The notes beneath the pieces are model-generated. The model ran no database searches. It saw only the letters and a list, made by a program, of their open reading frames with translations, and had not been told where the DNA came from. Of a stretch of DNA of 64,000 nucleotides, positions 6,193-15,485 are shown piece by piece (position 1 is the first letter of the stretch; each line of letters starts with the position of its first letter). Source of the stretch: Mycolicibacterium litorale (GTDB lineage: Bacteria; Actinomycetota; Actinomycetes; Mycobacteriales; Mycobacteriaceae); NCBI RefSeq assembly GCF_014218295.1, contig NZ_AP023287.1, forward strand, positions 4,588,001 through 4,652,000. The letters run 5' to 3'. The position numbers and the translations under genes are program-made.

Positions 6193-8583
6193 TTAGCGAC
6201 CGCGCCACAACCGGCGACGCTCGCCGAGCACCGCTCCCTGCGCCCACCACAGCGCCTCGATCGCCGCCGCGCCAACCAGGCCGACGCCAAGAGCCATAGA
6301 CGTCGTCCTCAGATTCGACGGGTCGAGGATGAACAACTCCTGAGCCCACGGAATCGAGAAGATCACCACGTACGCCAGCGCGGACACCGCCACCAGCGCC
6401 ACCCGCCACCACTCGTACGGCCGGGCCACCACCGCCAGCACCCAGATCGCCGTCACCAGCAACGTGATCAGCGCCGCCGTCGAGGCCTGCGTCTGCTCGA
6501 CCTCGCTGGCGGCTCGGCCCTGATACGCCAGCAGGTACGACGTGAACGTCGCGGCACCCACCACCAGACCCGACGGCAGCGCCGCGGTCATCACCCGGCG
6601 CACGAACCCGGTGTGCGCCCGCTCGTTGTTGGGCGCCAGCGACAGGATGAAGGCCGGGATGCCGATGGTGAACCAGGCCGCGATCGTCACGTGAATCGGC
6701 TGAAACGGGAACAGCAGCGGATCGGTGTCGAACACCTCGGACGCCAACCCGGCGAATCCGACCAGCACCGCGAGCAGCACCGAGTAGACGGTCTTGGTGA
6801 GGAAAAGGTTCGAGACCCGCTCGATGTTGCCGATCACCCGGCGGCCTTCACCGACCACGTACGGCAGGGTGGCGAACTTGTTGTCCAGCAGCACGATCTG
6901 GGCGACCGCGCGCGTGGCGGGGCTGCCCGAACCCATTGCCACGCCGATGTCGGCGTCCTTGAGCGCCAGGACGTCGTTGACCCCGTCGCCGGTCATCGCC
7001 ACGGTGTGCCCGCGCGACTGCAGCGCATGCACCATCGCCCGTTTCTGGTCGGGGCGGACGCGGCCGAAGGTGGTGTGCGATTCGATGGCCTCGGCGAGGT
7101 CTCCCGTCGCCTCCGGCAGGCGCCTGGCGTCCATGCATTCGCCGCGCAACCCCAGCGAACCCGCGACCGCGCCCACCGACACCGCGTTGTCGCCCGAGAT
7201 GACCTTGACCGAAACATGTTGTGAGGCGAAGTAGTCCAGGGTGTCGCGGGCGTCGGGCCGCACCCGCTGTTCGAGGACGACGAGCGCGACGGGGGTCACG
7301 GTGCCGGGCGCGGCCGGGTCGTCGACCGGCAGGTCCGAGGCCCCCACGAGCAGGACGCGCAGCCCCTGCGCGCCGATCCGCTCGGCCTCTTCGGCGACCG
7401 GTGACCCCGGCTCCAGCAGCACGTCCGGCGCGCCGATCACCCAGTTGCCGTGTCCGTGGTAGGACACCCCGCTCCACTTGGTGGCCGATTTGAACGGCGC
7501 GGTCGCGGTCGCCGTCCAGCCGGGTGAATCCGGGTAGGCCTCCGCGATCGCCTGCATACTCGCGTTCGGCCGAGAGTCGTCGGCGGCCATCGCGGCCAGC
7601 ACGTCGGCGACCTGCGCCTCGGTGAACGTCTCCACGTCGCTGAGCCGCATACCGTTCTCGGTCAGCGTGCCGGTCTTGTCGGCGCACACCACGTCGACGC
7701 GAGCCAGCCCCTCGATCGCGGGCAGCTCGTTGACCAGGCACTGCCGTCGGCCCAACCGCACCACGCCGACGGCGAACGCGATCGACGTCATCAGCACCAG
7801 ACCCTCGGGCACCATCGGCACCAGCGCGCCGACCATGGCCAGCACCGCACGCCGCCATCCGGTGTCGGTGGTGAACAGCTGGGTGTAGATGGTGAGCAGC
7901 CCCGCCGGCACCAGCAGATAGGTGATGAACCGCAGGATCTGGTTGATGCCGCTGCGCAGCTCGGATTTCACCAACGTGAACTTGCTCGCCTCCTCGGCGA
8001 GTTTGGCGGCGTACGCTTCGCGCCCCACCTTCGTGGCCCGATACGCGCCGGAACCGGCCACCACGAAACTGCCCGACATCACCGCATCACCCGCGTCTTT
8101 GGCGATCGGATCGGCTTCACCGGTCAGCAGGGATTCGTCGACCTCCAGGTTGGTCTCCTCGACCACCTCACCGTCGACGACGATCTGGTCGCCGGGGCCC
8201 AGTTCGATGATGTCGTCGAGGACGACCTCGCTCGGCGTCAACGATCGCGTACCGGATCGCCTGCGCACCAACGGTTTGGCCTGGCCGACGATCGCGAGCT
8301 CGTCCAGCGTCCGCTTGGCCCGCAGTTCCTGGATGATGCCGATGGCGCTGTTGGCGATGATCAGCAGGCCGAACGCGCCGTTGATGACCGATCCGGTCGA
8401 CAGCACGATGACCAGCAGCACCCCGAGGATCGCGTTGATGCGCGTAAAGACATTGGCGCGCACGATCTCTGACGTGGTCCGCGCCGCCCGGGTCGGGACG
8501 TCGTTGGTCCTGCCGTCGGCGACGCGCTGGGCGACCTCGTCGTCGGTCAGCCCGGCGGCGGTCAGGACCGGACCGGCCGTCAC
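6193..8583 (-). CDS. ctpE: P-type cation ATPase CtpE
   Basis: 796 residues, the usual CtpE length. It has the phosphorylation motif D302-KTGT, TGEA (154-157) in the actuator domain, PEGL in helix M4 (about 259-262), and TGDGVND (about 531-537) in the hinge; several hydrophobic helices follow in the C-terminal third. Mycobacterial CtpE has been reported as a calcium-uptake ATPase of the plasma membrane that matters for cell-surface integrity. It overlaps the upstream lipoprotein gene by 4 bases and precedes the Rv0909/Rv0910-type pair, a conserved arrangement. Confidence 0.93.
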   Translation of the reverse strand: MTAGPVLTAAGLTDDEVAQRVADGRTNDVPTRAARTTSEIVRANVFTRINAILGVLLVIVLSTGSVINGAFGLLIIANSAIGIIQELRAKRTLDELAIVGQAKPLVRRRSGTRSLTPSEVVLDDIIELGPGDQIVVDGEVVEETNLEVDESLLTGEADPIAKDAGDAVMSGSFVVAGSGAYRATKVGREAYAAKLAEEASKFTLVKSELRSGINQILRFITYLLVPAGLLTIYTQLFTTDTGWRRAVLAMVGALVPMVPEGLVLMTSIAFAVGVVRLGRRQCLVNELPAIEGLARVDVVCADKTGTLTENGMRLSDVETFTEAQVADVLAAMAADDSRPNASMQAIAEAYPDSPGWTATATAPFKSATKWSGVSYHGHGNWVIGAPDVLLEPGSPVAEEAERIGAQGLRVLLVGASDLPVDDPAAPGTVTPVALVVLEQRVRPDARDTLDYFASQHVSVKVISGDNAVSVGAVAGSLGLRGECMDARRLPEATGDLAEAIESHTTFGRVRPDQKRAMVHALQSRGHTVAMTGDGVNDVLALKDADIGVAMGSGSPATRAVAQIVLLDNKFATLPYVVGEGRRVIGNIERVSNLFLTKTVYSVLLAVLVGFAGLASEVFDTDPLLFPFQPIHVTIAAWFTIGIPAFILSLAPNNERAHTGFVRRVMTAALPSGLVVGAATFTSYLLAYQGRAASEVEQTQASTAALITLLVTAIWVLAVVARPYEWWRVALVAVSALAYVVIFSIPWAQELFILDPSNLRTTSMALGVGLVGAAAIEALWWAQGAVLGERRRLWRGR

Positions 8584-10181
8584 TTGACGAACACTCCGTT
8601 GTGCTCGTCGTCGAAATACTCCAGCGTCAGGCGGTTTCCGTCGAACGTGGCCTTGGACACCGATCCCGGCGGCGAGTTCTCGGAGACGAAGCTGAACGTG
8701 AAGACGTTGCCGTCCCAGTGCTTCAGCGGCCAGACGTCACCGCGCGGACCGAGCTGCAGCCCGAGCGAGTCGCCCGCCTCGGTGACCCGGGCCGGACCCC
8801 AGAAGTCGTTGTTGTACACCCCGGCCAGCGAGGCGGGCGGCGCGGACGGCGCCGGGTTCGCCGGGGCCTGCTCGCCGGCCAGCGACCCGAGCGGTTTCTC
8901 CATCGCCACGAACGCCTGGTTGTAGAGGCCGAACCAGTCCTGCCGCACCTCGCCGAACTGCACCAGGTCGGCGAACTGGGCGGTCAGCGTTTCGGGGACA
9001 CCCGCCGGGGTCGCATTGGTCAGCGCGACGATCGCGACATCCGCGGACGGGAGGAACAGCGCGTTCGACCCGGCGCCGAGCTCGAAGGCACCCGAATGGC
9101 TGAACTCGACGCGCGCCGCGGACGTGGTGCTGACGTTGAAGCCGAATCCGTAGAAACCGGTGCGCATCGCCGGTTCACCGGCCGGACTCGACACGCTCTG
9201 CGGTGTGACCGCCGGGAGCAGCGCATCGGCCGACAGGATCTGCTCACCGCCCGCCTTGCCGTCGGCGAGCACCATGGCCAGCCACTTGGCCAGGTCGTTC
9301 ACCGACGAGCTCACCCCACCCGCCGGGCTCTGCGGATCGGGGTTGCGAACGTAGGTCGGCTCGTAGCGGCCGTCGACGTGGATGTGGCCCACCGCCCGAT
9401 CGGGGCGCTTCTCGAAGTCGGCGAACCGCGAACTGGTCGACGTCATCCCGAGCGGCCGGTACAGCACGTCCTCGCTGAGCGTCTCCCACGGTGTGCCCGC
9501 CGCGGTGGCGACCGCCTCCGCAGCGGCGGTGAGGCCGAAGTTGGTGTAGGCATACGAGTCACGGAACGGCGCCAGCGGCAGTTGCCGCAGCCGCTCCAGG
9601 ATCGCGCGGCGGTCGTACCCCAGTTCCTCGAGGAGGTCACCGGCGTGGTCGGGCAGGCCGGACCGGTGTGCGTACAGATCGCCGACCGTGACCATCTGGG
9701 TGACCGCGGGGTCCGACAGCGCGAACCACGGCAGCTCCGACACCACAGGGGTGTCCCACCCGATCGCGCCCTGGGTGACCTGGTGGGCGACGACGGTCGC
9801 GCCCAGCGGTTTGGACAGCGACGCGAGCTGGAACACCGTGTCCGGGTCCGCCTCGGCGCCGGTGCGCACGTCGGTGACTCCGAAGCCCTTGGCGTACACC
9901 GTCTTTCCGCCGTGGACGACGGCCACCGCCATACCGGGGATCCCCGTCCGGTCCAGCAACTCCCGGGCCATCCCGTCGAGCTTGTCGACGGCTTTGGCGA
10001 CGGCGTCGTCCGGCAGCGCCATCGCGGGCACCAGCGGCGGCGGCACGTCGGACCGCGGATTCGCCGGCGACGGCTGCGCCGACGGCGGCGCCTCGGTCGG
10101 CGCGGAGTCGCACGCCGCGACGAGCGTGAGCACGGCGGCGAGGGCGACGAACGGCAGGAGTCGGCGGTTCACAGCGTGCAC
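8580..10181 (-). CDS. Beta-lactamase/penicillin-binding-protein-like lipoprotein (Rv0907 type)
   Basis: 533 residues. A signal peptide ends in a lipobox LVAAC (Cys24), so the mature protein should be a lipoprotein outside the plasma membrane. The serine-hydrolase motifs are complete: S121-LSK (SxxK), YTN (YxN) and HSG. A second C-terminal domain of about 100 residues follows, as in class C-like esterases/DD-peptidases of the COG1680 group. Likely roles are D-Ala peptidase or esterase activity on the cell wall; true beta-lactamase activity is less likely. It overlaps ctpE by 4 bases. A second GTG at 10172 is an alternative start. Confidence 0.88.
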   Translation of the reverse strand: MHAVNRRLLPFVALAAVLTLVAACDSAPTEAPPSAQPSPANPRSDVPPPLVPAMALPDDAVAKAVDKLDGMARELLDRTGIPGMAVAVVHGGKTVYAKGFGVTDVRTGAEADPDTVFQLASLSKPLGATVVAHQVTQGAIGWDTPVVSELPWFALSDPAVTQMVTVGDLYAHRSGLPDHAGDLLEELGYDRRAILERLRQLPLAPFRDSYAYTNFGLTAAAEAVATAAGTPWETLSEDVLYRPLGMTSTSSRFADFEKRPDRAVGHIHVDGRYEPTYVRNPDPQSPAGGVSSSVNDLAKWLAMVLADGKAGGEQILSADALLPAVTPQSVSSPAGEPAMRTGFYGFGFNVSTTSAARVEFSHSGAFELGAGSNALFLPSADVAIVALTNATPAGVPETLTAQFADLVQFGEVRQDWFGLYNQAFVAMEKPLGSLAGEQAPANPAPSAPPASLAGVYNNDFWGPARVTEAGDSLGLQLGPRGDVWPLKHWDGNVFTFSFVSENSPPGSVSKATFDGNRLTLEYFDDEHNGVFVK

Positions 10182-10190
10182 GCTATCGGC

Positions 10191-11309
10191 TCACAGCTGC
10201 CACCACTGCTCTATCGCCGGTGACGCGCCCCGCTCGACACGCTGACCGGGTTTTGGCACCACGACCCGCACACCCGCCGGTTCGGCCGCCGCCAGCAGCC
10301 GCTGCACCGGCTCGGCCCACGGGTGCGGCGCCAGCCGGAAGGTGCCCCAGTGGACGGGCAGCAGCACACCGCCGCCCGCATCGGTCATGTCCTGGTGCGC
10401 GCGGACGGCCTCCTCCGGATTCATGTGGATGTCCGGCCACGCCGGGTGGTAGGCCCCCACCGGCATCAGCGTGAGGTCGAAAGGGCCGTGTTGCGAACCG
10501 ATCTCGGCGAAGCTCGCGGTGTACCCGGTGTCACCGCCGAAGAAGGCGCGGTGGCGGGGTCCGGAGATCACCCACGACGACCACAGCGTGGTGTTGCGGC
10601 TGAACAGCCGGCCCGAGAAGTGCCGGGCGGGGGTGCAGACCAGCGTGAGCTCGCCGATCCGGTGGCTTTCGTTCCAGTCGAGTTCGACGATGCGGGCATC
10701 GGAGATCCCCCACTTGCGCAGGTGCGCGCCCACCCCGAGGGGGACGCAGAACGGCGCGCGCTGCGTGCGCGCCAGGCCCAGGATCGTGTCGATGTCGAGA
10801 TGGTCGTAGTGGTCGTGGCTGATGAGTACGGCGTCCACCGCGGGCAGTTGTTCCAGCGGGACGGGTGGTTCGTGCATACGTTGCGGACCGACCGTGCGCG
10901 ACGGCGAGCAGCGGTCGCTCCAGATCGGATCGGTGAGCACCCGGTAGCCGTCGACCTCGATCAGCGTGGTGGAGTGGCCGTGCCAGTAGGCCGCGAGCCC
11001 GGCCGCGTCCGCGTCCGGCGACCTCGGCGTCACAACGGGGATCGGGGCACCGGGCCTGCCGTCGTCGCGCCCGACGACCAGCTCGCGCAGCAGCATGCGG
11101 CGCGCTTCGGCATCGAGGCTCATGGTCGCGGCGGGTTCGAGGTTGACGAACGACCCGTCGCGGTAGTTCGCGCTGCGTTTGGCGACCGGGTGGATCTCGG
11201 CGGGGGTGGCACCCAGCGAGGCGGGCGTGCCCTGCAGCGCCCGCAGTACCCAGCCGCCGGCCAGGACCGAAGCGGTACCGAACCCGAACCGCAGCGCCAC
11301 ACCCAGCAT
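10191..11309 (-). CDS. Metallo-beta-lactamase-fold hydrolase (Rv0906/RomA type)
   Basis: 372 residues with an N-terminal hydrophobic segment (about residues 3-26) that may anchor or export it. The metal-binding motif is H165-D-H-Y-D-H170 and is preceded by a GHSTTLIEVDG strand; further histidines in ARHFSGR and GAYHPAW and a late PVHWGTF complete the site. This branch includes NAPE-phospholipase D-like and outer-membrane RomA-like enzymes, so a lipid or phosphodiester substrate is plausible. The start follows the echA6 stop by one base, so the two are cotranslated. Confidence 0.88.
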   Translation of the reverse strand: MLGVALRFGFGTASVLAGGWVLRALQGTPASLGATPAEIHPVAKRSANYRDGSFVNLEPAATMSLDAEARRMLLRELVVGRDDGRPGAPIPVVTPRSPDADAAGLAAYWHGHSTTLIEVDGYRVLTDPIWSDRCSPSRTVGPQRMHEPPVPLEQLPAVDAVLISHDHYDHLDIDTILGLARTQRAPFCVPLGVGAHLRKWGISDARIVELDWNESHRIGELTLVCTPARHFSGRLFSRNTTLWSSWVISGPRHRAFFGGDTGYTASFAEIGSQHGPFDLTLMPVGAYHPAWPDIHMNPEEAVRAHQDMTDAGGGVLLPVHWGTFRLAPHPWAEPVQRLLAAAEPAGVRVVVPKPGQRVERGASPAIEQWWQL

Positions 11310-11310
11310 G

Positions 11311-12045
11311 TCAGGCCCCCTGGAACCTCGGCGGTCGCTTCTCGATGCGGGCGACCTGCGCTTCGATGATGTCCTGGCTGGCCCACGCCTTGTCGAACAG
11401 CTCCTGGTGCGCGGGCCAGGGGTCCTCGTAGGCGCCGTCGTCGTTGAGGACCCGCTTGGCGTGCTGCAGCGCCAGCGGTGCGTAGCCGGCGATCTCCTGC
11501 GCCCACGCCTGCGCGTCGGCGAGCGTGCCGACGCGGTTGGCCATGCCGGTCTGCAGCGCCACCTCCGCGGTCAGCCGCTCGGCTGCCAGCAGCATGCCGC
11601 GGGCCCGGCCGGCCCCGACCAGCGACGTCAGCCGGCGGATGCTCCAATTGTCCAGCGCGATACCGTATTTCGCGACAGGGAACTGGAAGTACGCGTCGGG
11701 CGCCACCACCCGCAGATCGCAGATCATCGACAGGATGACGCCCGCGCCGATCGCCGGGCCGTTGATCGCGCCGATCACCGGAACCGGCGCCTTGTCGATC
11801 GCGAAGTTCAGCGCCCTGGCCTTGTCGGGCAGTTCGTCGGCGACACCCTGACCGCCCGAGAGGTCCGCGCCCGAGCTGAACACGTGGCCCTGCCCGGTCA
11901 GCACGATGGCGCGGACATCCTCGGTCGCGGCCTTCTCGATCGCCTCGCGCAGTCCGTCGACCAGTTCGGCGTTGAGCGCGTTGCGGCGCTCGGGCCGCTG
12001 CATCTCCAGGGTCAGCACGTTGCCGTCGCGGGTGACACCGATCAT
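11311..12045 (-). CDS. echA6: EchA6, enoyl-CoA hydratase/isomerase-fold protein
   Basis: 244 residues of the crotonase fold with the oxyanion-hole segments SSGADLSG and NGPAIGAG. It matches M. tuberculosis EchA6 (Rv0905), an essential protein that lacks hydratase activity and is thought to deliver acyl-CoA precursors to FAS-II for mycolic acid synthesis; it is also a known target of THPP compounds. As expected, the usual catalytic Glu positions are not evident. It is the first gene of the operon running to the Rv0910-like gene and has a -10 box right before its ATG. Confidence 0.92.
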   Translation of the reverse strand: MIGVTRDGNVLTLEMQRPERRNALNAELVDGLREAIEKAATEDVRAIVLTGQGHVFSSGADLSGGQGVADELPDKARALNFAIDKAPVPVIGAINGPAIGAGVILSMICDLRVVAPDAYFQFPVAKYGIALDNWSIRRLTSLVGAGRARGMLLAAERLTAEVALQTGMANRVGTLADAQAWAQEIAGYAPLALQHAKRVLNDDGAYEDPWPAHQELFDKAWASQDIIEAQVARIEKRPPRFQGA

Positions 12046-12051
12046 TCGGCC

Positions 12052-12057
12052 ACTGTA
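12052..12057 (-). promoter_or_regulatory. -10 box of a probable leaderless echA6 operon transcript
   Basis: On the minus strand TACAGT (TAnnnT) ends 6 bases before the echA6 ATG. No ribosome-binding site is visible. It lies in the 30-base gap behind the glycosidase gene, so echA6-ctpE and the genes downstream can be transcribed independently. Confidence 0.45.
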
Positions 12058-12075
12058 TCGACCGTGCGCGACGGG

Positions 12076-14187
12076 TCAGGGCGTGACCACCTGCCAGTGT
12101 TCGCCGAGCCCGTCGACCTTGACCGCCTCACCTTCGGCCCGGATCGAGACCGTCACGTCACCCAGCCGCAGATCGGTCAGGGTGACGTGGCCCCACTCGC
12201 CCGGCAGGAGCGGGCGGACGGTGAGCCTGCGGTGGGGCACGTCCGGCTGCAATCCCAGGAACGCCCGCACCAGCAGCAGCGGGGCGGCACTCGCCCAGGC
12301 CTGCGGCGAGCAGGACGTGGGGTACGGCACCGGCGAGCCGAACTGCGCTCGGGCGAAGCCGCAGTACAGCTCCGGCAACCGGCCGCCGAACGCGGCGGCC
12401 GCATCCAGCAACCCGGTGGCCAACCGCTGCGCGAGTCCGGCCGCGCCGGGGACGTGGGCGTAGCGCAGGAGCCCGGCGATCGCGATCGCCGTGTCGTGCG
12501 GCCACACCGAGCCGTTGTGGTAACTCATCGGGTTGTAGGCGCCCATGCCGGTGGACAGCGTCCGCAGGCCGAAACCGGAATCCATGTCGTCGTTCGCCAG
12601 CCGCTGCACGAGGCGTTCGGCGTGTTCGTCGGTCGCGATACCGGTCCACAGACAGTGCCCCACGTTGCTGGTCAGCGCGTCGACCGGCCGTTTGCGTCCG
12701 TCGAGCGCCACCGCGTACCAGCCCTGCTCCGGAAGCCAGAAGGCGTCGCTGAACCGCTGCCGCAGATCCTGCGCCCTTGCGCGGAGCCGCGCCGCTGCGG
12801 CGGGGTCGTCGAAGGCGTCGGCCAGCTCGGCACGGCCCAGTAGTGCCGCATAGTGGTACGCCTGCACCTCGCACAGCGCGATCGGCGCCTCGGCAACCCG
12901 GCCGGCCGCGTCGTTGATGCCGTCGAAACTGTCCTTCCAGCCCTGGTTGATCAGGCCGCGGTCGGTGGCGCGCCGGTACTCGACGAAGCCGTCCCCGTCC
13001 CGGTCGCCGTAGCGCTCGGCCCACTCCAGCGCGGCGTCGGCCGCGGGCAGCAGGGCCCGCACGGCCGCCTCGTCGGCACCCCAGCGCCACGCCTCGGCCA
13101 GCAGCATCACGAAGAGCAGGGTGGCGTCGACCGAGCCGTAGTACACGTTGCCGCCCAGGGCGTCCGTGCTGGCCGGACCGCGGCGGATCTCGTGCATGAT
13201 GCGGCCCGGTTCTTCCTCGGTGATCGGATCGGATCTGCGGCCCTGCGACTCGGCGAGCTGGTGCAGGGTGCCCAGTGACAGGCCGACGTCGAGCGGCAAC
13301 GCCATCCACGCCGTCAGCAGGCTGTCGCGGCCGAAGAGCGTCATGTACCAGGGCGCACCGGCGGCCACGAACGGTCGGCCGCCGGCGTCGTCGTCGATCA
13401 GCAGCGCACCCAGGTCGCTCTCGGTTCGGGTCAGCGCCTGCATGAGCGTCGGGTGATCGGTTTCGACCGTCGTCGTGGTGTCCCGCCACGCCTCGATCTT
13501 GCGGGCGGGTGCGCTGGCCTCGAGCTCCTCGCCCTGCACGAACCGGCTCGTGACGGCATGGTGCGCCCACGTCGGCTGCGCCACCACCTCGAGTTCCCGC
13601 CGCTGCCGCGGCGGCACCACCACCCGCCAGCTCAACACGCCGGGCGCGACGACGGGGCCGCCCGACGCCGTCACCCGGACGCCGCGCACCATGTCGGTCC
13701 GGTCGTGAAGCACCAGCTCGTCATCGACCACGGACATCTCCGCGCCACCCGTCGCGGCACGACCTTCCTTGACCGAGAACAGGTCGGCGAAGTCCGCGTC
13801 GGCGAGCAGTTCGACGGACACCACGGTCGCCTCGTCGTCGAGATTGTGCAGCGAGATCGTCTCCCGCATCCCGTCGGCGATGAGCCGTTCCCGCACCACC
13901 AGCAGTGTGCTGTCGGCCAGCCCCGGCCGCGGTCCGCGACGCATGACGAACCGCCCGGCGAACGCCTCGGGTGTGTGTACCGCAAGCGGCTCGGGCGCCC
14001 GTCCGTCGACCCGCAACTCCAGGCGGGACAGCACACGGGCGTCCCTGAAGAACAGCCCGTGTGAGCCCCCTTCCCGGATGTCGCCGCGACGGTCCGACAG
14101 ACAGAACGTGCCGCCCTCGACCAACGTGACCGTGTCACCACCGGGGCCGATGCTGGCCGACTCGCCGGTGTTCAGCGCGGTGGTCAT
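12076..14187 (-). CDS. Glycogen-debranching-type glycosidase (N-terminal GDE domain plus six-hairpin domain)
   Basis: 703 residues. Residues about 15-210 form the bacterial glycogen-debranching N-terminal beta domain (GGTFCLSDRRGDI, GLFFRDARVLS). The remainder is an alpha/alpha six-hairpin glycosidase domain like amylo-alpha-1,6-glucosidase/GH63 (WYMTLFGRDSLLTAW, DRGLINQGWKDSFDG, YHNGSVWPHDTAIA), with conserved acids for catalysis. The same two-domain proteins are found in many actinobacteria. It overlaps a GT4 glycosyltransferase gene by 4 bases, so the two probably act on one glycan, perhaps a compatible solute or storage glucan. The substrate is unknown. Confidence 0.85.
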   Translation of the reverse strand: MTTALNTGESASIGPGGDTVTLVEGGTFCLSDRRGDIREGGSHGLFFRDARVLSRLELRVDGRAPEPLAVHTPEAFAGRFVMRRGPRPGLADSTLLVVRERLIADGMRETISLHNLDDEATVVSVELLADADFADLFSVKEGRAATGGAEMSVVDDELVLHDRTDMVRGVRVTASGGPVVAPGVLSWRVVVPPRQRRELEVVAQPTWAHHAVTSRFVQGEELEASAPARKIEAWRDTTTTVETDHPTLMQALTRTESDLGALLIDDDAGGRPFVAAGAPWYMTLFGRDSLLTAWMALPLDVGLSLGTLHQLAESQGRRSDPITEEEPGRIMHEIRRGPASTDALGGNVYYGSVDATLLFVMLLAEAWRWGADEAAVRALLPAADAALEWAERYGDRDGDGFVEYRRATDRGLINQGWKDSFDGINDAAGRVAEAPIALCEVQAYHYAALLGRAELADAFDDPAAAARLRARAQDLRQRFSDAFWLPEQGWYAVALDGRKRPVDALTSNVGHCLWTGIATDEHAERLVQRLANDDMDSGFGLRTLSTGMGAYNPMSYHNGSVWPHDTAIAIAGLLRYAHVPGAAGLAQRLATGLLDAAAAFGGRLPELYCGFARAQFGSPVPYPTSCSPQAWASAAPLLLVRAFLGLQPDVPHRRLTVRPLLPGEWGHVTLTDLRLGDVTVSIRAEGEAVKVDGLGEHWQVVTP

Positions 14188-15365
14188 GCGCTCGCCCGCT
14201 CATCCGAGCGATGCGGGTCCTCGACGATCCGGCGCAACGTGAACCCGCTCTTCGGGGTGGGTCGCCGATCGACCATGCGGCGATAGATCTGCTCGTAACC
14301 GGACCCGAACTGGCTGACACTGAAGTTCGCGGCGACGTGCCGACGGCATGCGGCGGGATCGAGTGAATCCGCGGCGCCGATCGCGTCCGGCAGCTCGGCG
14401 GGGTCGTCGCAGATGATGCCGGTCACCCCGTCCACGACGACTTCGGGCACCGCCCCGCCCCGCAGTGCCACCACCGGGGTGCCGCAGGCCATCGACTCGA
14501 TCATCACCATGCCGAACGGTTCCTCCCACTGCACCGGGAACAGCACACAGCGCGCACCGGCCAGAAGCTCCCGCTTGGCGGCGGCGTCGGCCGGGCCGAA
14601 GACGTGGTCGTCGGCGGTCAGCAGCGGTCGGACACACTCGTCGAAGTACGCCTTCTCGCTCGGTTCGTCGCACTTGCCCGCCAGGACCAGGGGTATCCCG
14701 GCGCGGTGCGCCGCCTCCAGTGCCAGATGCGCACCCTTGTACGGGGCGTACCGCCCCAGGAACAGCGCGTAGTCCGACTTGTCCGCGGCGAACGGCCAGT
14801 CCTCGATACGCAGCGCATTGTGTACGCGCCCAACCCAATTCAGATCGGGTGCGAGTTCACGCTGCCGGTCGCTGATGGCGATGAGCCCGGCATCGTCGCC
14901 GAGCTCGCGGTAGTACGGTTCGAGGTCCGCATCGATCGGCCCGTGCACGGTCACGACGGTCGGCACACCGAGGGCGCGATACGCCTGCGCGTTGAGCGGA
15001 CCGGCGAAGGTGTGGTCGTGCACGATATCGGCGCCGACGCGCTCCACGATGTCGGCGACCGCCCTGCGGACCTTCAGGGTGTGCATCACCTCCGGATAGG
15101 GCTGACCGAGGCGATCCGAAAGCGTTGTGTCCCAGAGCGGTACGAAGTCCGCGGCCGTCCCCGGCGTGCCCGCCCCGAGCAGGGTGACGCGATGACCGCG
15201 GGCGACCAGGGCATCGGCCAGGTCGGCCACTACCGCCTCGGTGCCGCCGTACCCCTTGGGCGGGACGTCGAAGTAGGGCGGTGCGACGAGCACGACACGC
15301 AGGGAACGCGAGACGGTGTCGGACGAGACGGTGTCGGGCTCGGAGACAAAAGCGCTGCTGCTCAC
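14184..15365 (-). CDS. GT4-family glycosyltransferase
   Basis: 393 residues from a GTG preceded by AGAAAGGAAA, chosen over an ATG 27 bases further upstream that lacks a ribosome-binding site. It is a GT-B fold, family 4 enzyme: N-terminal PPKGYGGTEAVVADL nucleotide-sugar loop region, central LGRYAPYKGAHLALEAA, and the donor-binding EPFGMVMIESMACGTPV motif. It probably uses a nucleotide sugar such as UDP- or GDP-hexose in the cytoplasm. The overlap with the debranching-type glycosidase suggests a two-enzyme synthesis/trimming module. Confidence 0.9.
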   Translation of the reverse strand: MSSSAFVSEPDTVSSDTVSRSLRVVLVAPPYFDVPPKGYGGTEAVVADLADALVARGHRVTLLGAGTPGTAADFVPLWDTTLSDRLGQPYPEVMHTLKVRRAVADIVERVGADIVHDHTFAGPLNAQAYRALGVPTVVTVHGPIDADLEPYYRELGDDAGLIAISDRQRELAPDLNWVGRVHNALRIEDWPFAADKSDYALFLGRYAPYKGAHLALEAAHRAGIPLVLAGKCDEPSEKAYFDECVRPLLTADDHVFGPADAAAKRELLAGARCVLFPVQWEEPFGMVMIESMACGTPVVALRGGAVPEVVVDGVTGIICDDPAELPDAIGAADSLDPAACRRHVAANFSVSQFGSGYEQIYRRMVDRRPTPKSGFTLRRIVEDPHRSDERASA

Positions 15366-15473
15366 CGGGTTTCCTTTCTGTCGACATCGCATGAACTAGC
15401 AGTCTCATCTGTCGAGTGCCAATTATGGCGAGCCGGACGGTACTTCGCCACACCGGCAGCACACGACGCCGGA

Positions 15474-15479
15474 TAGCCT
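15474..15479 (+). promoter_or_regulatory. -10 box of a probable leaderless accD3 transcript
   Basis: TAGCCT ends 6 bases before the GTG at 15486, and no Shine-Dalgarno sequence is seen. It lies in the 120-base divergent region shared with the GT4 gene. Confidence 0.4.
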
Positions 15480-15485
15480 TGCGCT

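Noticed and set aside
5254..7224. 656-codon plus-strand open frame opposite the SRPBCC genes and ctpE
   Set aside because: Shadow of high-GC codon bias; the product is Arg/His/Gln-rich low-complexity with no domain, while the opposite strand carries well-conserved genes.
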